A stretch of DNA of 64,000 nt, taken from assembly GCF_020194175.1 (NCBI RefSeq), contig NZ_JADYVX010000008.1, positions 207,697 through 271,696 of the forward strand, written 5' to 3'. Under the pieces are notes generated by a model. That model was not told the DNA's origin, made no database searches, and saw only the letters and a list, made by a program, of their open reading frames with translations. Origin of the DNA: Bradyrhizobium sp. BRP22. Lineage in GTDB: Bacteria; Pseudomonadota; Alphaproteobacteria; Rhizobiales; Xanthobacteraceae. Shown here piece by piece: positions 62,127 to 64,000 of this stretch (position 1 is its first letter; every line of letters begins with the position of its first letter). Position numbers and translations under genes: made by a program.

Positions 62127-64000
62127 ATGAGGACTGACATGGCGGCCAACACTGGTCTGAGGCAGGGTGATTTCAAGGCGATCAGCAGCCGGAGAGGGCA
62201 ATTCGCGCTCGCGGCGGCCGTCGTTGCGTCGGTGCTGATCTTCCTGGCGGATGCGTTGAGTCCAATCGATGGCGCCGTCGCGGTGCTGTACACCGGCGTG
62301 GTGCTGACGCTTGCGCCGCTCGGCCGCAGGTTCGTGATTGCCAGTGGCTGCATTACGGCAGTGCTCACGACGATCGCATTTCTCATCGGGCACGCGGAAG
62401 ATCCCCTTGGAGGGGCGCACCTGCGCTACGCGGTAAGCCTCGTCGCGATCGCGATCACGGTCATGCTGTCGCTCAGGGACCGGTCCGCGCGAACCACCCT
62501 GGCCGAACAGGCAAGGATTCTCGAGCTCTCGCATGACACCGTCATCGTTCGAGACCAGTCGGACATGATCCGGTACTGGAACGAAGGCGCGGAGAGGCTC
62601 TACGGTTGGACCCGCGGCGAGGCGCTCGGCAAGCGCTGTAGCGACCTTCTCCAGTCGGCCGTGCCGGCGCGGGAGATCAGCGCCGCTCTCGCGCAAAGCG
62701 GAACATGGTCGGGAGAAATTGTGCGAACGCGGCGAGACGGCACGCGCCTCATTCTGGCGAGCCGCTGGCTCGAGCGCAGGGATCCGGACGGCCGGGCCAT
62801 CGGCATCATCGAGACCAGCGCCGATCTCACCGAGAGCCGACGCGCGCTGGCGGAAAGAAGGAGCTCCGAGCAGCGCTACAGCACCATCTTCAACTCCGCC
62901 GGTTTTGCCGCCCTGGAATGCGACCTGAGCAAGGCCATGCGGCTGATTCTGGACGGCAAGGGACCCGCTGACGACTGCGAGACATGGTTGCGGTCAAATC
63001 CGCAGATCCTGCGCGCAGCGGCAAAGGAGATCGGGATTTACAATGCCAACAGCGCCGCGCTCACCATGTTTGAAGCCGATACCGTCGCCGATTTGACCGA
63101 TGGCAACGTGGTTCTCGGACAATTGCCGGATTCCGAACCGGCCATCGCGCATATCTTTGCTTCATTGGCCGCCGGCGCTTCGCTCGCGGAGATCGAGACG
63201 CGGTGCGCCACCCTGCATGGTCGCATCATCGATGCGGTGCTGCGCGTCTCGGTCCTGCCGGATGGACAGGATTGGTCCCGCGTGCTGCTCATGGCCTTCG
63301 ATGTCACCGAGAGAAACGAAGCCCGCGCGAAGATCGAGCAGACCTCCGTCGAACTCGCTCATGCCGGGCGCATCGCCCTGTTAGGTCAGCTCGCGGGTTC
63401 GATCGTGCATGAGGTCAACCAGCCCCTTGCGGCCATCATCAACTACGGAAAATCGGGCAAACGCTGGCTTACCCGGCCCAATCCCGACCTCACCGAAGTG
63501 ACCGATTGTCTGGACAAGATCGTCTCGAACGGCAACCGGGCCGCGGAGGTGGTCGGGAGGGTGCGCGCGCTCGCCAAGAAGACCGCGCCGCAGACCAGTT
63601 CGGTCGATATGGGGGCGTTGGTACAGGATGCCGTTGCCCTGCTGGCGCGGGAAGCGCGCGCCGCGGCGGCGACCATCCGCATCGAGGAAGTCAATATCCG
63701 GGGCCCGATCGTCTGCGACCGCGTCCAGGTGCAGCAGGTCATCGTGAACCTCTTGATGAACGCGCTGCATGCGACCCGGGGGATCACTGACCGGCCCCAC
63801 GAAATCCGCGTCAAGATCGACGGGGCTGCCGAGAATTTCATCAAGGTGGCGGTCGAGGACAGCGGTACCGGGATCGAGGGCAACCCTGAGCGCATCTTTG
63901 AACCGTTCTTTACCACCAAGTCCGACGGAATGGGTCTTGGGCTCTCCATCTGCAGGACGATCATCGAGGGGCAGGGGGGGCGCGTTTCGGCGTCCAACAA
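62127..64000 (+). CDS. Membrane PAS-domain sensor histidine kinase, cut by window edge
   Basis: An open frame from ATG 62127 to the end of the window, 624 codons with no stop, so the C-terminus is outside. The first 110 residues form about three membrane segments (ALAAAVVASVLIFLADAL, VLYTGVVLTLAPLG). Next is a PAS domain with MIRYWNEGAERLYGW and TRRDGTRLILASRWLERRD, a second PAS-like stretch, and the kinase core. His428 is in IVHEVNQPLAAIINYG; the ATP lid has NLLMNALHATR, VEDSGTGIEG and GMGLGLSIC. The H-box with Asn-Gln-Pro is that of FixL/DctB-like kinases. No partner regulator is visible; it probably lies beyond the edge. Confidence 0.88.
   Translation, partial: MRTDMAANTGLRQGDFKAISSRRGQFALAAAVVASVLIFLADALSPIDGAVAVLYTGVVLTLAPLGRRFVIASGCITAVLTTIAFLIGHAEDPLGGAHLRYAVSLVAIAITVMLSLRDRSARTTLAEQARILELSHDTVIVRDQSDMIRYWNEGAERLYGWTRGEALGKRCSDLLQSAVPAREISAALAQSGTWSGEIVRTRRDGTRLILASRWLERRDPDGRAIGIIETSADLTESRRALAERRSSEQRYSTIFNSAGFAALECDLSKAMRLILDGKGPADDCETWLRSNPQILRAAAKEIGIYNANSAALTMFEADTVADLTDGNVVLGQLPDSEPAIAHIFASLAAGASLAEIETRCATLHGRIIDAVLRVSVLPDGQDWSRVLLMAFDVTERNEARAKIEQTSVELAHAGRIALLGQLAGSIVHEVNQPLAAIINYGKSGKRWLTRPNPDLTEVTDCLDKIVSNGNRAAEVVGRVRALAKKTAPQTSSVDMGALVQDAVALLAREARAAAATIRIEEVNIRGPIVCDRVQVQQVIVNLLMNALHATRGITDRPHEIRVKIDGAAENFIKVAVEDSGTGIEGNPERIFEPFFTTKSDGMGLGLSICRTIIEGQGGRVSASN

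Overview
The window looks like chromosomal DNA of a Bradyrhizobium/Rhodopseudomonas-type alphaproteobacterium. This rests on high GC with strong GC3, a Bradyrhizobium-like GroEL/GroES pair behind a CIRCE-like element, a hopanoid-type HpnN transporter, a full histidine-utilisation locus, and two copies of a long intergenic palindromic repeat of a type I recall from Bradyrhizobium genomes. No tRNA, rRNA, CRISPR array, intact insertion sequence or prophage gene was seen.

Region 1 (about 1-19.4 kb) is an accessory catabolic island. It holds a Rieske oxygenase with its PDR/VanB-type reductase, a class III CoA-transferase, a cupin, an aspartate-dehydrogenase-like protein, an aldehyde dehydrogenase, an alpha/beta hydrolase, a gamma-resorcylate-decarboxylase-like amidohydrolase, a three-subunit molybdenum hydroxylase, a TetR regulator and a nitrate/taurine-type ABC importer. 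Five copies of one palindrome (consensus GTTGACTANNTAGTCAAC) lie in the control regions of these units, which suggests a single regulon, probably run by the TetR at 14.2 kb. The island is also decaying. I find remnants of a thiolase joined to an OB-fold partner, a class II aldolase, an MFS transporter, a MaoC dehydratase, a LivF-type ATPase and groES. Several are internal deletions that join the two ends of a gene.

Region 2 (19.4-30.5 kb) has an intact groEL and then the hut locus. hutI-hutH-hutU run rightward. hutF-hutC and a three-gene taurine/nitrate-type ABC importer run leftward. A perfect 18-bp palindrome lies between the two arms. The pathway uses HutF, so N-formylglutamate is expected, but no hutG is in the window.

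Region 3 (30.5-43.2 kb) is a tightly packed, mostly overlapping set on one strand: a peptide-type ABC importer (Tat-exported binding protein, two permeases, a fused double ATPase whose first half lacks key catalytic residues), a DeoR regulator, an M20 carbamoylase-like amidase, two choline/ethanolamine-kinase-like proteins, a HisN-like phosphatase and ethanolamine ammonia-lyase EutB-EutC. A good sigma-54 promoter match lies just upstream of the first gene. I read this as a nitrogen-scavenging pathway for an ethanolamine-containing compound. It has no microcompartment genes and I know of no described pathway with this gene set.

Region 4 (43.2-64 kb) is more ordinary: CopC/CopD copper proteins, glutamine-dependent NAD synthetase, a CDP-archaeol-synthase-family membrane protein, a B3-type metallo-beta-lactamase-fold hydrolase, an outer-membrane barrel protein, two cell-wall enzymes (L,D-transpeptidase and M15-like peptidase), a LysR/AEC-carrier divergent pair, a GntP permease with a patatin-like lipase, HpnN, and a PAS sensor kinase cut by the right edge.
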